Shown here: one piece after another, positions 9,027 to 17,915 of the stretch | Numbering within the stretch: position 1 is the stretch's first letter | How the letters are laid out: every line of letters starts with the position of its first letter | NCBI RefSeq assembly: GCF_042676025.1 | Contig: NZ_JBHTJP010000035.1 | Coordinates: 992,001 to 1,056,000 of the forward strand | DNA: 64,000 nucleotides | Direction: 5' to 3' | From: Salinimicrobium gaetbulicola | Lineage (GTDB): Bacteria; Bacteroidota; Bacteroidia; Flavobacteriales; Flavobacteriaceae | Position numbers and translations under genes: made by a program | The notes under the pieces: generated by a model | What the model was told of the DNA's origin: nothing | Databases searched by the model: none | Seen by the model: only the letters and a program-made list of their open reading frames with translations

Positions 9027-9034
9027 TATTTTTG
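9027..9034 (+). promoter_or_regulatory. -7 element upstream of the M28 peptidase gene
   Basis: TATTTTTG matches TAnnTTTG exactly, 37 bases before the ATG at 9071. It overlaps the in-frame upstream codon at 9032, which argues against that longer start. A TTTG at 9012-9015 is too close to be the usual -33 partner. Confidence 0.4.
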
Positions 9035-9070
9035 TTTTCCTTAATTGAACAGATTTTGAAGATTTCCATT

Positions 9071-10492
9071 ATGAAAAATATAATTTCAATAATTACAGTA
9101 CTGTTAATTGCCTTTTCTGCCAGTGCACAAATGTCCCTTAGAGAACAGGATTCTATGAATATAAGGAAGATGTATGATATGTCTTTAATGAACGGGAAGA
9201 GTTATGCCTGGCTGGATCACCTTTCTAATAAGATTGGAGGAAGGTTATCCGGTTCTGTCAATGCTGCCCGTGCTGTAGAATATACGAAAGCTGAATTGGA
9301 ACAACTGGGCCTGGATAAGGTATGGCTTCAGCCGGTAATGGTTCCAAAATGGACACGTGGCGCTAAGGAATATGCTTATGTACAACCGTCTGAAGGTCCA
9401 ACTCAAGTTGTAAATATTACGGCTTTAGGAGGATCTGTAGCTACACCTGAAACAGGTTTGCGGGCAAAAGTGATCGAAGTGCAGGGGCTGAAGGATCTTG
9501 AAAGATATGGTAAGGAACAGATAGAAGGAAAGATCGTATTCTATAACCGCCCAATGCAAGCCGACCTAATCCACACTTTTGAAGCTTACGGCGGATGTGT
9601 GGACCAAAGATATGCGGGGGCTATGGAAGCAGCAAAATATGGTGCGGCAGGAGTGATCGTTCGTTCCATGTCTCATAAAATTGACGATAATCCTCACACC
9701 GGTTCTATGACCTATGGGGATCTTCCTAATGAACAGCGAATTCCGGCTGCGGCGATCAGCACTCAGGATGCAGAATACCTAAGCAGTATTCTGAAACTTG
9801 ATCCTGAAATGAAGTTTTATTATAAAATGAACTGTCGCAATTATGAAGATGTAGAATCTCATAATGTGATCGGTGAGATCACCGGAAGCGAGTTTCCTGA
9901 CGAGATCATCGTGGTAGGCGGACACCTTGATTCCTGGGACCTTGGAGACGGGGCACACGATGACGGAGCTGGGGTAGTGCAGTCAATGGAAGTGTTGAGG
10001 CTGTTCAAAGAAAGTGGTATCCGCCCTAAAAGAACCTTACGCGTAGTTCTATTTATGAATGAAGAAAACGGATTAAGGGGTGGTAAGAAATATGCTGAGG
10101 TCGTAAAACAGAAAAATGAAAATCACATTTTCGCCCTGGAAAGTGATGCCGGTGGTTTCACTCCGCGAGGATTTTCGTTTGACGCTTCTCCTTCTCAGTT
10201 CAAAAAAATTAAATCCTGGGAATCTCTATTTAAGCCTTATTTGATCCACTACTTTGAACTTGGAGGAGCCGGTGCAGATATTAGCCCACTTGCCAATGGA
10301 AATATTGTTCTTGCAGGATTAAGGCCTGATTCTCAGCGTTATTTTGACTATCATCATGCTGCAACAGATACTTTTGAGATGGTGAACAAAAGAGAACTGG
10401 AATTAGGAGCAGCTACCATGGCATCTTTGATCTACCTGGTAGATACCTATGGATTTGAGTCGATAGATACTACGAAAGAAATTCTGAAATAA
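9071..10492 (+). CDS. Secreted M28 family zinc aminopeptidase
   Basis: A periplasmic or outer-surface metallopeptidase of the M28 (peptidase Q-like) family, 473 residues. The start at 9071 gives a clean signal peptide, MKNIISIITVLLIAFSASAQ, cleaved after ASA; the in-frame upstream start at 9032 would bury it. The co-catalytic zinc ligands are visible: GGHLDSWD (His, Asp), AHDDGAG (Asp), MNEENG (Glu pair), LESDAGG (Asp) and YHHAATDT (His). A protease-associated insert lies before the catalytic half. It should release N-terminal residues from peptides and is a stand-alone gene. Confidence 0.92.
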   Translation: MKNIISIITVLLIAFSASAQMSLREQDSMNIRKMYDMSLMNGKSYAWLDHLSNKIGGRLSGSVNAARAVEYTKAELEQLGLDKVWLQPVMVPKWTRGAKEYAYVQPSEGPTQVVNITALGGSVATPETGLRAKVIEVQGLKDLERYGKEQIEGKIVFYNRPMQADLIHTFEAYGGCVDQRYAGAMEAAKYGAAGVIVRSMSHKIDDNPHTGSMTYGDLPNEQRIPAAAISTQDAEYLSSILKLDPEMKFYYKMNCRNYEDVESHNVIGEITGSEFPDEIIVVGGHLDSWDLGDGAHDDGAGVVQSMEVLRLFKESGIRPKRTLRVVLFMNEENGLRGGKKYAEVVKQKNENHIFALESDAGGFTPRGFSFDASPSQFKKIKSWESLFKPYLIHYFELGGAGADISPLANGNIVLAGLRPDSQRYFDYHHAATDTFEMVNKRELELGAATMASLIYLVDTYGFESIDTTKEILK

Positions 10493-10542
10493 TATTATTG
10501 AAAGATAACGGGCCTGCGATACCCGTCCTCTCATAAACTTTT

Positions 10543-10550
10543 TATCTTTG
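10543..10550 (+). promoter_or_regulatory. -7 element of the MATE gene
   Basis: TATCTTTG matches TAnnTTTG exactly and lies 21 bases before the GTG start. No -33 TTG is seen at the expected distance. Confidence 0.45.
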
Positions 10551-10571
10551 CCTCCTTAAAAAATCGGAAGG

Positions 10572-11939
10572 GTGCACATTACGGCCTATACAAAAGAGTT
10601 TGGTAAAAACCTCAGCATTGCCTATCCGGTTATGCTTGGGCAGTTAGGTCATGTTCTGGTAGGACTGGCAGACAATATTATGGTTGGGCAGTTAGGTGCT
10701 GCGCCACTGGCTGCGGTTTCACTGGGAAACAGCCTTGTATTCATTGCCCTTTCCCTTGGGATTGGATTTTCTTTTGCCATTACTCCGCTCATTGCCGAAG
10801 CTGATGGGGCCGGGGATATTGAGACCGGAAAAAGCTATTTTCACCACGGAATCATTATGTGCGGGATCAATGGGATCTTGCTTTTTATCCTGTTGTTACT
10901 GGCGAAACCTATTTTATACCATCTTGACCAACCGCCCGAAGTAGTTGCTCTCGCAATCCCTTATCTGGAAATTGTAGCCTTTTCCATGATCCCATTAATG
11001 ATCTTTCAGGCTTACAAACAGTTTGCCGATGGATTGTCACAAACCAAATATGCAATGTATGCGACTTTGATCGCCAATGTGGTGAACGTGGTCTTCAATT
11101 ACCTGCTTATTTACGGAGTATGGATCTTCCCCAGGATGGAAGTGGAAGGAGCTGCGACAGGAACTCTCATTTCACGTTTCTTCATGTTGTGGTTTGTGTG
11201 GGAGATCTTGAGAAGGAAAAAGAAGTTCAGACAATATTTCATCTGGTCTAAAAAGGAACTGCTTAAAATGGATATTTTTAAGAGGCTTTTTGATCTTGGA
11301 TTCCCAACTGCTTTGCAAATGTTATTCGAGGTAGCCATCTTTACTGCAACTGTATTTTTGGCGGGAACATTGGGGACTAACCCGCAGGCGGCCAACCAGA
11401 TCGCTCTTAATCTCGCTTCCATGACCTTCATGATAGCCGTGGGACTTGGGGTGACAGCGACTATTCGAGTTGGAAACCAGAAAGGGAAATCTAATTTTGA
11501 AGACCTGCGTAGAATAGCATTTTCAACCTTTTTACTGGTTTTCATTATTGAAGCGGTCTTTGCGGTAGGATTCATTTTAATGAAAGACTGGCTGCCAACT
11601 CTTTATATTGATGATACTGCCGTGATCTTATTGGCGGCACAATTACTTATTGTGGCGGCTCTTTTTCAGCTTAGTGACGGTTTGCAGGTGGTAATTCTGG
11701 GTGCCTTGCGCGGACTTCAGGATGTGAAATTCCCAACTCTTATATGCTTTATAGCTTACTGGATAATAGGTTTTCCAGTGTCCTTTTTCCTGGGCAAAGA
11801 GGATGTAATGGGCAGTATGGGAATCTGGTTTGGACTGCTCGCAGGATTAACCGCTTCAGCATTAATGTTGTATATTCGATTCAATTATTTAAGTAAAAAA
11901 CTACTACAGGAAGCTGCGGTCGCAGAAGTTCCTGTTTAA
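10572..11939 (+). CDS. MATE family efflux transporter
   Basis: An inner-membrane multidrug/toxin antiporter of the NorM/DinF type, 455 residues and about 12 hydrophobic helices. The N-terminal half has the family pattern AYPVMLGQLGHVLVGLADNI followed by MVGQLGAAPLAAVSLGNS. The start is GTG. The substrate is not predictable, and drug or cation efflux is a family inference. It is followed after 20 bases by a small gene in the same direction. Confidence 0.93.
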   Translation: MHITAYTKEFGKNLSIAYPVMLGQLGHVLVGLADNIMVGQLGAAPLAAVSLGNSLVFIALSLGIGFSFAITPLIAEADGAGDIETGKSYFHHGIIMCGINGILLFILLLLAKPILYHLDQPPEVVALAIPYLEIVAFSMIPLMIFQAYKQFADGLSQTKYAMYATLIANVVNVVFNYLLIYGVWIFPRMEVEGAATGTLISRFFMLWFVWEILRRKKKFRQYFIWSKKELLKMDIFKRLFDLGFPTALQMLFEVAIFTATVFLAGTLGTNPQAANQIALNLASMTFMIAVGLGVTATIRVGNQKGKSNFEDLRRIAFSTFLLVFIIEAVFAVGFILMKDWLPTLYIDDTAVILLAAQLLIVAALFQLSDGLQVVILGALRGLQDVKFPTLICFIAYWIIGFPVSFFLGKEDVMGSMGIWFGLLAGLTASALMLYIRFNYLSKKLLQEAAVAEVPV

Positions 11940-11959
11940 ACTATATTATTCCTCTATTT

Positions 11960-12187
11960 ATGGACTTTCCAAAATTCCTTCTAGGCGATAACACAGATTA
12001 TCCGGACGCGATCTTTATTATTCACACAGAATTCCCAAGATTTATTCTCAACCTTGAGAACGATGAGGTTGAGTGGCTGGAAGATTTCGATGCTTCCGAC
12101 GAAAAAGAACTTGCTTCTGAAGCTGAAGGTCTTATTCAACAAGCAACCGATTTTTATGACAGGGAGATCTCCCGCTATGAAGATTAA
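11960..12187 (+). CDS. Small acidic conserved hypothetical protein
   Basis: A 75-residue, strongly acidic cytoplasmic protein with no signal peptide or membrane helix. It contains an aromatic core (FIIHTEFPRFILNL) and an acidic tail (DREISRYED). It sits between the MATE and PAP2 genes, with only 3 bases to the next start, so the three are likely cotranscribed. I do not recognise a function. Confidence 0.8.
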   Translation: MDFPKFLLGDNTDYPDAIFIIHTEFPRFILNLENDEVEWLEDFDASDEKELASEAEGLIQQATDFYDREISRYED

Positions 12188-12190
12188 CAA

Positions 12191-12784
12191 ATGGAAGAAC
12201 TGGTAAAGATCGATCAGGAACTTTTCTTGTTTTTAAATACTCTGGGTAACCCTGCCTGGGACAATTTCTGGAATCTAATTACCAACAAGCTAAGCTCGAT
12301 TCCTTTTTATGCCCTGCTGCTTTATCTTTTATACAGGAGTATAGGGTTGAAAAAGACTCTGGTCACGCTTTTATTGGTAGCCGGTCTTATTACCTGTACA
12401 GATCAATTAGCGAATCTTTTCAAGCACACTTTTGAAAGGCCGCGTCCCTGCCGGCAGGAAGGAGTGATGGAACTTGCGAGATATGTAGCCGTGCGCTGTG
12501 GTCGTTTCGGATTTTTCTCTGCTCATGCGGCAAGTTCAGCGGCATTGACCGTTTTTCTGGGATTGATCTTGAGACAGTATTGGAAGGGTAGTTTGGTGGT
12601 GCTTACTTTCTGGGCGGCTTTGGTTTCCTATAGTAGAATTTATGTAGGAGTACATTACCCCGGTGATATTGTGGTGGGCTGGTTCTTCGGAATTTTGCTT
12701 GGATTATTATTTTACAAACTCTGGAAATACCTTTTGGAAAAGTACTTTTCTATTCCTTCTTCTCCAAAACATAAAACCTCCTGA
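12191..12784 (+). CDS. PAP2 family membrane phosphatase
   Basis: A polytopic inner-membrane phosphatase of the PAP2/undecaprenyl-diphosphatase type, 197 residues. The three active-site motifs are present in order: KHTFERPRP (K-x6-RP), FSAH (in place of the usual PSGH but keeping the catalytic His) and SRIYVGVHYPGD (SR-x5-H-x3-D). It could recycle undecaprenyl diphosphate or dephosphorylate lipid intermediates, which fits its convergent overlap (35 bases) with a lipid-linked sugar transferase gene. The substrate is inferred only. Confidence 0.9.
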   Translation: MEELVKIDQELFLFLNTLGNPAWDNFWNLITNKLSSIPFYALLLYLLYRSIGLKKTLVTLLLVAGLITCTDQLANLFKHTFERPRPCRQEGVMELARYVAVRCGRFGFFSAHAASSAALTVFLGLILRQYWKGSLVVLTFWAALVSYSRIYVGVHYPGDIVVGWFFGILLGLLFYKLWKYLLEKYFSIPSSPKHKTS

Positions 12785-14372
12785 TCAGCCTGCTTTTGTA
12801 TCCCCTTTTTTCGGGGTTTACATAATTAAGGTCATATCTCCCGGAAGGTTGGATGGAATAGGAATTCTCCAGCTTTTTTAATTCTGAAGTGTCCTTTTCT
12901 ATTATGAGGAGCCCAAATTTTTCCTCCTCTGGAAATCTGATGGAATCTTTATCATAGATCCTTGGGATTGGTTCACCATATTCCCAAATTATTTCGGGTG
13001 TTAAATGGTCATATTCATAGATCTTAAGACCAACGGGCTTATTTGTCTGGAGCTCTGAAAAGTTTCGAAAATCCGGATTATGGAGCAGGGCATTTGCAAG
13101 AGGAAAACCAACAGCCATTATTCCGCAGATGAATGCGACCGTTAGGTAAAAGACCTGGGGGAATTTCTTCTTTATCAGAAAATAGATGATAGCGGCACCA
13201 ATTCCGAAAAGCACAATAGAAGTAAAAAAGTACTGACTCCAGTAACCGTCAGGTTTCAGAAAAAATGGAGCGCCCAAAGGAAAAGCAATTCCAATACAGG
13301 CAATGAGGGCAAAATTGAAATATACCACCCAGCTTTCCTTCCTGGGCAGGGATTGGAATCTCCTGAATAAATATTCAATGTAGAAACTGGTATTTAGCGC
13401 CAGTGGTATCATTACAGGCAACAGGTATCGCGCCTTTTTTTCCGGGATGATCGATAACAGGATCACTGCTGAAAGTGTCCACACCATAGAAAAAACATAG
13501 GCTCTTTTGTTTGAAACCTTATTCTTAAGATAGGGGTATAAAAGTCCGACAAACGCCGGAATGGTCCAGATGCCGCTTTGGGTAAAAAAGCTCCAGTAAT
13601 AATAAAAGGGCTTGACATTATAATTTGCCCACCTGGAGGTTTCTACAGAGGTGACCTTTAGAAAAGCGATGGGGTCAAAGACTCGAACATATATGAACCA
13701 CCATGCGCTAACTGCCAGGGCAATTAACAAAAAGACAAGGAAGGGTTTAAGCCTACTTCGGAAACTGGTAAATTTATAGGTGGTTCCGTATGCTATCAAA
13801 AATGGTAAAAGAAGCGCGAAGAGCGAAACCGGGCCTTTGCTCAAAAAGGAAAGTCCAATAAAGAATGCTGCCAGGAATCCATTTTTATATAAGCCTTCAG
13901 TAGAGCTGAAAAATTTCCATAAAAAATAGATGCCGCCCATCATAAAAGAATGGGTGAAAATATCCCATTGCCCGTTTCGACCGGCAAAAATGATATAAAA
14001 TGAAGTAGCTAAAATAAGGGTAGCTAAAAAGGATTGTTTTAACGATACTTCCAGCTTTGGTATTAATTTGAAGAAGAAATAAAGCAGCAGAAGAGTGATT
14101 AGAGCAGCCGGTAAGCGAAGCGCGAAAAGACTTTCCATTCCAAAGGTTATTCCGCTAATGGCTGTAAGCCAGGTAGGCAGGGGAGGTTTTTCGTATCTTG
14201 GTTCTGCATTCATGGTCGTGAGCAGCCAGTTGCCATCATGAACCATTTCTCTGGCCGTTACAAAGTTGCGAGCCTCCATAATATTGACATGCAGGACATC
14301 AAGATTTAGAAAGAAAATCAGTACTCCCGTAAGGAGGATCCACCACAGGTATTTTGTTAAGGTCTTATGCAT
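12750..14372 (-). CDS. GT39/ArnT-like glycosyltransferase
   Basis: An integral membrane transferase of 540 residues with about 11-12 hydrophobic helices. The N-terminal loop has the GT-C pattern LLTTMNAEPRYEKPPLPTWL, where EPRYEKPPL matches the ArnT/PMT-type catalytic loop. It is expected to move a sugar from a polyprenyl-phosphate carrier to lipid A or another periplasmic acceptor. It is the last of three overlapping genes (8-base overlap upstream) with a GT2 that could make the lipid-linked donor. Its 3' end overlaps the convergent PAP2 gene. Confidence 0.88.
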   Translation of the reverse strand: MHKTLTKYLWWILLTGVLIFFLNLDVLHVNIMEARNFVTAREMVHDGNWLLTTMNAEPRYEKPPLPTWLTAISGITFGMESLFALRLPAALITLLLLYFFFKLIPKLEVSLKQSFLATLILATSFYIIFAGRNGQWDIFTHSFMMGGIYFLWKFFSSTEGLYKNGFLAAFFIGLSFLSKGPVSLFALLLPFLIAYGTTYKFTSFRSRLKPFLVFLLIALAVSAWWFIYVRVFDPIAFLKVTSVETSRWANYNVKPFYYYWSFFTQSGIWTIPAFVGLLYPYLKNKVSNKRAYVFSMVWTLSAVILLSIIPEKKARYLLPVMIPLALNTSFYIEYLFRRFQSLPRKESWVVYFNFALIACIGIAFPLGAPFFLKPDGYWSQYFFTSIVLFGIGAAIIYFLIKKKFPQVFYLTVAFICGIMAVGFPLANALLHNPDFRNFSELQTNKPVGLKIYEYDHLTPEIIWEYGEPIPRIYDKDSIRFPEEEKFGLLIIEKDTSELKKLENSYSIQPSGRYDLNYVNPEKRGYKSRLIRRFYVLEKKE

Positions 14373-15000
14373 ATTGACGTACGCTTAGCACAATATTTCT
14401 AATATAAATAATAGATCCAACGAGGTGGCCAATCAGTAAAACGGGATCCTTTCGTATTACGGCATAAATAAGGATCAAGCCGGCACCGGTCAAACTAAGG
14501 ATCCAGAATCCTAGCGGTAACACAGATTCATTGATCTTTTCAGAATAGATCCACTGGTAAATAAACCTGAAAGTAAAAATTATCTGTGCTCCAGATCCTA
14601 AAACCAGTAACCAGAGCGGAATTTCCTCGTTAAAGAATAATTTTTGAATGTCGTAGGTGTTGTTATTATAAGAATAGAAAAAAAGGATAACCGGAAATAA
14701 ATATAAAAACCATCGGAAATTGACATTTAAATTGGTCCATTCCCCCTGTAATTGCAGGTTTCTGATATAAATAAAGTAGGTGAGTGCCTGGCCAAGCATA
14801 ATCGAGAAGTCACTTCTCAGGTATCCATAAACAAACAGGAGAAAGGATGCAAAAAGGGAGATTTTCCAAAAGGAGGAAGGAGTGAGGACCTTTTTCTGTT
14901 TCTCTGAAGCGATCCATTGTATCATTAACCGTGCTGAGAACAGGATCTGGGCGATGAATCCTATGGTGTATACCCACCAGCTACTCATTCTTACGGGCAA
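14365..15000 (-). CDS. LAB_N domain membrane protein, internally duplicated
   Basis: A 211-residue polytopic membrane protein made of two copies of the lipid-A-disaccharide-synthase N-terminal domain (PF07578). Copy one spans about residues 8-88 (GFIAQILFSARLMIQWIASE, ending YFIYIRNLQL) and copy two about 127-207 (GSGAQIIFTFRFIYQWIYSE, ending SIIYIRNIVL). The catalytic LpxB domain is absent. Placed between a GT2 and a GT39 gene with 20- and 8-base overlaps, it may handle the lipid-linked sugar, for example by flipping it as ArnE/ArnF do. That role is inferred from context. Confidence 0.85.
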   Translation of the reverse strand: MPVRMSSWWVYTIGFIAQILFSARLMIQWIASEKQKKVLTPSSFWKISLFASFLLFVYGYLRSDFSIMLGQALTYFIYIRNLQLQGEWTNLNVNFRWFLYLFPVILFFYSYNNNTYDIQKLFFNEEIPLWLLVLGSGAQIIFTFRFIYQWIYSEKINESVLPLGFWILSLTGAGLILIYAVIRKDPVLLIGHLVGSIIYIRNIVLSVRQYA

Positions 15001-15697
15001 TTTTGTATTCTATATAATTTCTTTTCATCCAGAGGTATGCGAAACAATCGATGAAAGGACCTACAAGTCTATTCATTACATGGAATTTTGCTTTCCCTGC
15101 AATCCTTGGGTAATGACGCACCGGCACTTGTTTGATCTTGCCTTTTTGAAGCAGAATCATGGCTGGTAAAAACCGGTGTAAACCTTTGAACATGGGGATA
15201 TTCTGAGCGTAATCTGTTTTAATGACCTTCAGCGGGCAGCCGGTATCATCCATCCCGTCCTGAGTGAAACTTCTTCTTATGCCGTTGGCAATAAGAGAGG
15301 AGATATTTTTGACAAAGGAGTCTTTCCGGTTTGTTCGAACCCCTGTGACCAGGTCATAATCACCGATTTCTTTCAGCAGTAATTCAAAATCTTCAGGATC
15401 GGTTTGCAGATCGGAGTCTATATATCCAACCAAAGGAGTTAAGGTGTGGTCAAATCCTGCCTTAATGGCAGCGCTCAATCCTCTGTTCTGTTCAAAAGAA
15501 ATAAATTTGAATTCACTGTGGCGGCTGCAAATTTCTTCTACAAGCTCCAGGCTGTTATCAGTAGACCCATCATTTACAAAAAGAACACACGTCTTGAGTG
15601 AGGCTTCATGAAGATATTTACCAAGTTCCTTTTCTACTCGCAACAGGTTTGCCTCTTCATTGTACAGAGGAACGATTATAGTAAATTGGTAATCCAT
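14981..15697 (-). CDS. GT2 polyprenyl-phosphate glycosyltransferase (ArnC/DPM1-like)
   Basis: A family 2 glycosyltransferase of about 238 residues. It has the GT-A start FTIIVPLYNEEANL, FVNDGSTDNS, the metal-binding YIDSDLQTDPED and TGVRTNRKDSF, all typical of dolichyl/undecaprenyl-phosphate sugar transferases. Unlike ArnC it has no clear C-terminal membrane helices. The start MDYQF at 15697 is chosen because a -7 promoter element overlaps the codon at 15718. It is the first gene of the GT2/LAB_N/GT39 operon and probably supplies the lipid-linked donor sugar. Confidence 0.88.
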   Translation of the reverse strand: MDYQFTIIVPLYNEEANLLRVEKELGKYLHEASLKTCVLFVNDGSTDNSLELVEEICSRHSEFKFISFEQNRGLSAAIKAGFDHTLTPLVGYIDSDLQTDPEDFELLLKEIGDYDLVTGVRTNRKDSFVKNISSLIANGIRRSFTQDGMDDTGCPLKVIKTDYAQNIPMFKGLHRFLPAMILLQKGKIKQVPVRHYPRIAGKAKFHVMNRLVGPFIDCFAYLWMKRNYIEYKIARKNE

Positions 15698-15715
15698 ATA
15701 TAGGCTGGTGTTGGG

Positions 15716-15723
15716 CAAAGTTA
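15716..15723 (-). promoter_or_regulatory. -7 element of the GT2/LAB_N/GT39 operon
   Basis: The minus strand reads TAACTTTG (exact TAnnTTTG), 19 bases before the ATG at 15697, with TTTG at 15740-15743 upstream (16-base spacer, slightly short). Confidence 0.5.
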
Positions 15724-15830
15724 TAAATAATTAATTATGCAAAACATGATGGTGATTTTACACTTTTATAAAAAATGATTGTTTCTTTGTGAAAACACAT
15801 TATCCCTCGGTCTTCCAGAAAAGTAAAATA

Positions 15831-16772
15831 ATGAAAGTATTGGTGACAGGTGCAGCAGGATTTATAGGATCGCATGCTGCGGAATATTTTAAGAAAAAAG
15901 GCTTTGAGGTCATTGGGCTGGACAATTACTCCTCTTATTATGATATAGGTCTTAAGAAGCTGAATACCCAGACCCTTGAGAAACAAGGAATTCCTGTCCT
16001 TAAAATGGATCTTAGGAATCCCGGAGATCTAAAGGAGCTGGACACTGATTTTGATTTTATCATTCATTTTGCGGCCCAACCGGGTATTTCTGATTCAGTG
16101 AGCTTCGAGGATTACTACAGTAATAATATTTTGGGTACTCAGAATTTACTTGAATTTTCCCATCAGAATAAAGATCTGAAGCATTTTGTAAATATTGCCA
16201 CTTCTTCGATCTACGGACTTGAAGCTGCTTTTTCTGAAACCGAAGAACCTAAGCCTGCATCCTGGTACGGTGTGACCAAACTCGCAGCGGAACAATTAGT
16301 TCTTGCCCAGAGCAGGCTTATCAAGCTAAAAGCATCATCCTTAAGGTTGTACTCTGTATACGGCCCGAGAGAGCGGCCCGAAAAACTGTATACGAAGTTA
16401 ATTGCCTGTGGATTAGAAGATCGAAAATTTCCCATTTTCGAAGGCAGTAAAGAACATCTTCGCAGTTTTACCTATGTAGGCGATATTGTCGATGGAGTTT
16501 ATAAAGCCGTTCAGAATCATGAAAAGATCAATGGGGAGATCATCAACCTGGGAGCCGAAGATGAACATTCCACTGCGGAAGGAATTTCCCTGGTAGAGGA
16601 AATCCTGGGAAAAAATATCGAACTGGAGATAGTACCGAAGCGTAAAGGAGACCAGTCAAGAACCCTGGCCAATATCGAGAAAGCAAAAATTCTGCTTGAT
16701 TATGCGCCTAAAACCGGATTAAAGGAAGGATTGAGCTTACAGGTAGAATGGTATAAGGCCAATTTTCTATAG
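15831..16772 (+). CDS. NAD-dependent nucleotide-sugar epimerase/dehydratase
   Basis: An extended SDR of 313 residues, closest in pattern to UDP-glucuronate/UDP-glucose 4-epimerases. It has GAAGFIGSH at residues 7-15, HFAAQPGISDS, an active-site Tyr and Lys in WYGVTKLAAE, and LRLYSVYGPRERP. The start at 15831 puts the Rossmann strand at residue 2; the in-frame ATG at 15789 would add an unconserved extension. It is divergent from the GT2 operon and probably supplies an activated sugar for surface glycans; the exact substrate is open. Confidence 0.88.
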   Translation: MKVLVTGAAGFIGSHAAEYFKKKGFEVIGLDNYSSYYDIGLKKLNTQTLEKQGIPVLKMDLRNPGDLKELDTDFDFIIHFAAQPGISDSVSFEDYYSNNILGTQNLLEFSHQNKDLKHFVNIATSSIYGLEAAFSETEEPKPASWYGVTKLAAEQLVLAQSRLIKLKASSLRLYSVYGPRERPEKLYTKLIACGLEDRKFPIFEGSKEHLRSFTYVGDIVDGVYKAVQNHEKINGEIINLGAEDEHSTAEGISLVEEILGKNIELEIVPKRKGDQSRTLANIEKAKILLDYAPKTGLKEGLSLQVEWYKANFL

Positions 16773-17849
16773 GGACCTGTATTTCTTCAGAAGGAAATCG
16801 GCGGCCTGGAAGGGAGTGGTTTCATTTTTGTCAAGGGCTTCTAACTGAGCAGGTAGTAATTTTTTAATTTCCGGATGGTTGTAAAATCTGCTTTTCAAAT
16901 GTTCCTCAATAGTTTGTAGCATCCAGAATTTATTCTGCTGATGCCTTTTTGAATCAAACTCTCCACTTTCCTTCAGCGACTTTTTATATTCAGAAATCAA
17001 GTTCCACACCTCGGTTATCCCTGTTTTTTCAAGAGCACTGCAAAGCAAAACTTTAGGCTGCCAACCGCTGTCCTTTGCGGGATATAGATGTAAAGCTCTT
17101 CTGAATTCTGCACGGGCCTTTTGCGCCGGTTTTAAGTTTTCCCCGTCAGCTTTGTTAATAACAATGGCATCTGCCATTTCCATGATCCCTCGTTTTATAC
17201 CCTGTAATTCATCGCCGGCACCGGCCAGCTTTAATAGCAGGAAGAAATCGGTCATGCTATGTACCGTGGTTTCACTTTGTCCAACTCCCACAGTTTCGAT
17301 CAGAAGGGTGTCGAAACCGGCTGCTTCACAGAGAATAATTGTCTCACGGGTTTTTTTTGCGACACCTCCCAAAGAATCTCCGGAAGGAGAAGGCCTGATA
17401 AACGCATTTTCATGGGAGACCAGTGTTTCCATTCGTGTTTTGTCTCCAAGAATGCTCCCGCGGGAAACCGTACTGGTAGGATCTACTGCCAACACCGCTA
17501 CTTTTTTTCCGCTGTCTGCGAGGAATCCCCCAAATGCTTCTATAAAAGTGCTTTTTCCAACTCCGGGTACGCCGGTGATCCCGATCCGGATGGATCTGTT
17601 CGCATGCGGAAGACATTTTTCTATAAGAAGCTCGCCTTTTTCCTGGACAGCAGGATTTGTACTTTCGATCAAGGTGATTGCCCTGCTTAAGGCAGATTTA
17701 TTCCCATTAATAAGTTCCTCAAAAAGTTTTTCTACGGAAACTTCCTTTTTTCGGGACGCTCTGATCTTTTTTGCAATATTCGCGTTTACCCCCGTGGAAG
17801 GCCGCTGGCCTTCAGATTCATTTAATGCAGATTTCTTGGACAAACTCAA
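16767..17849 (-). CDS. meaB: MeaB/ArgK family GTPase, methylmalonyl-CoA mutase chaperone
   Basis: A G3E-family GTPase that loads and protects adenosylcobalamin in methylmalonyl-CoA mutase. The P-loop GITGVPGVGKST lies near residues 88-99, DPTSTVSRGSILGDKTRM is the metal-binding base-recognition region, and TVGVGQSE and NKAD follow. The length of 360 includes a basic N-terminal extension of about 40 residues. The start is TTG (17847-17849); the ORF has no nearby ATG. It converges with the epimerase gene by a 6-base overlap. Together with the cobalamin adenosyltransferase at 27.6 kb it points to a B12-dependent mutase elsewhere in the genome. Confidence 0.93.
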   Translation of the reverse strand: MSLSKKSALNESEGQRPSTGVNANIAKKIRASRKKEVSVEKLFEELINGNKSALSRAITLIESTNPAVQEKGELLIEKCLPHANRSIRIGITGVPGVGKSTFIEAFGGFLADSGKKVAVLAVDPTSTVSRGSILGDKTRMETLVSHENAFIRPSPSGDSLGGVAKKTRETIILCEAAGFDTLLIETVGVGQSETTVHSMTDFFLLLKLAGAGDELQGIKRGIMEMADAIVINKADGENLKPAQKARAEFRRALHLYPAKDSGWQPKVLLCSALEKTGITEVWNLISEYKKSLKESGEFDSKRHQQNKFWMLQTIEEHLKSRFYNHPEIKKLLPAQLEALDKNETTPFQAADFLLKKYRSL

Positions 17850-17915
17850 ATATTGTTTTTAAGTGGGAATCTTCTTCGTATATTGAAGTACTAAATTAAT
17901 AAAATAAAGATCATT

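Noticed and set aside
17152..17862. Open frame of 236 codons on the plus strand opposite meaB
   Set aside because: It is a complete overlap of a gene with clear GTPase motifs, and its translation has no recognisable domain.
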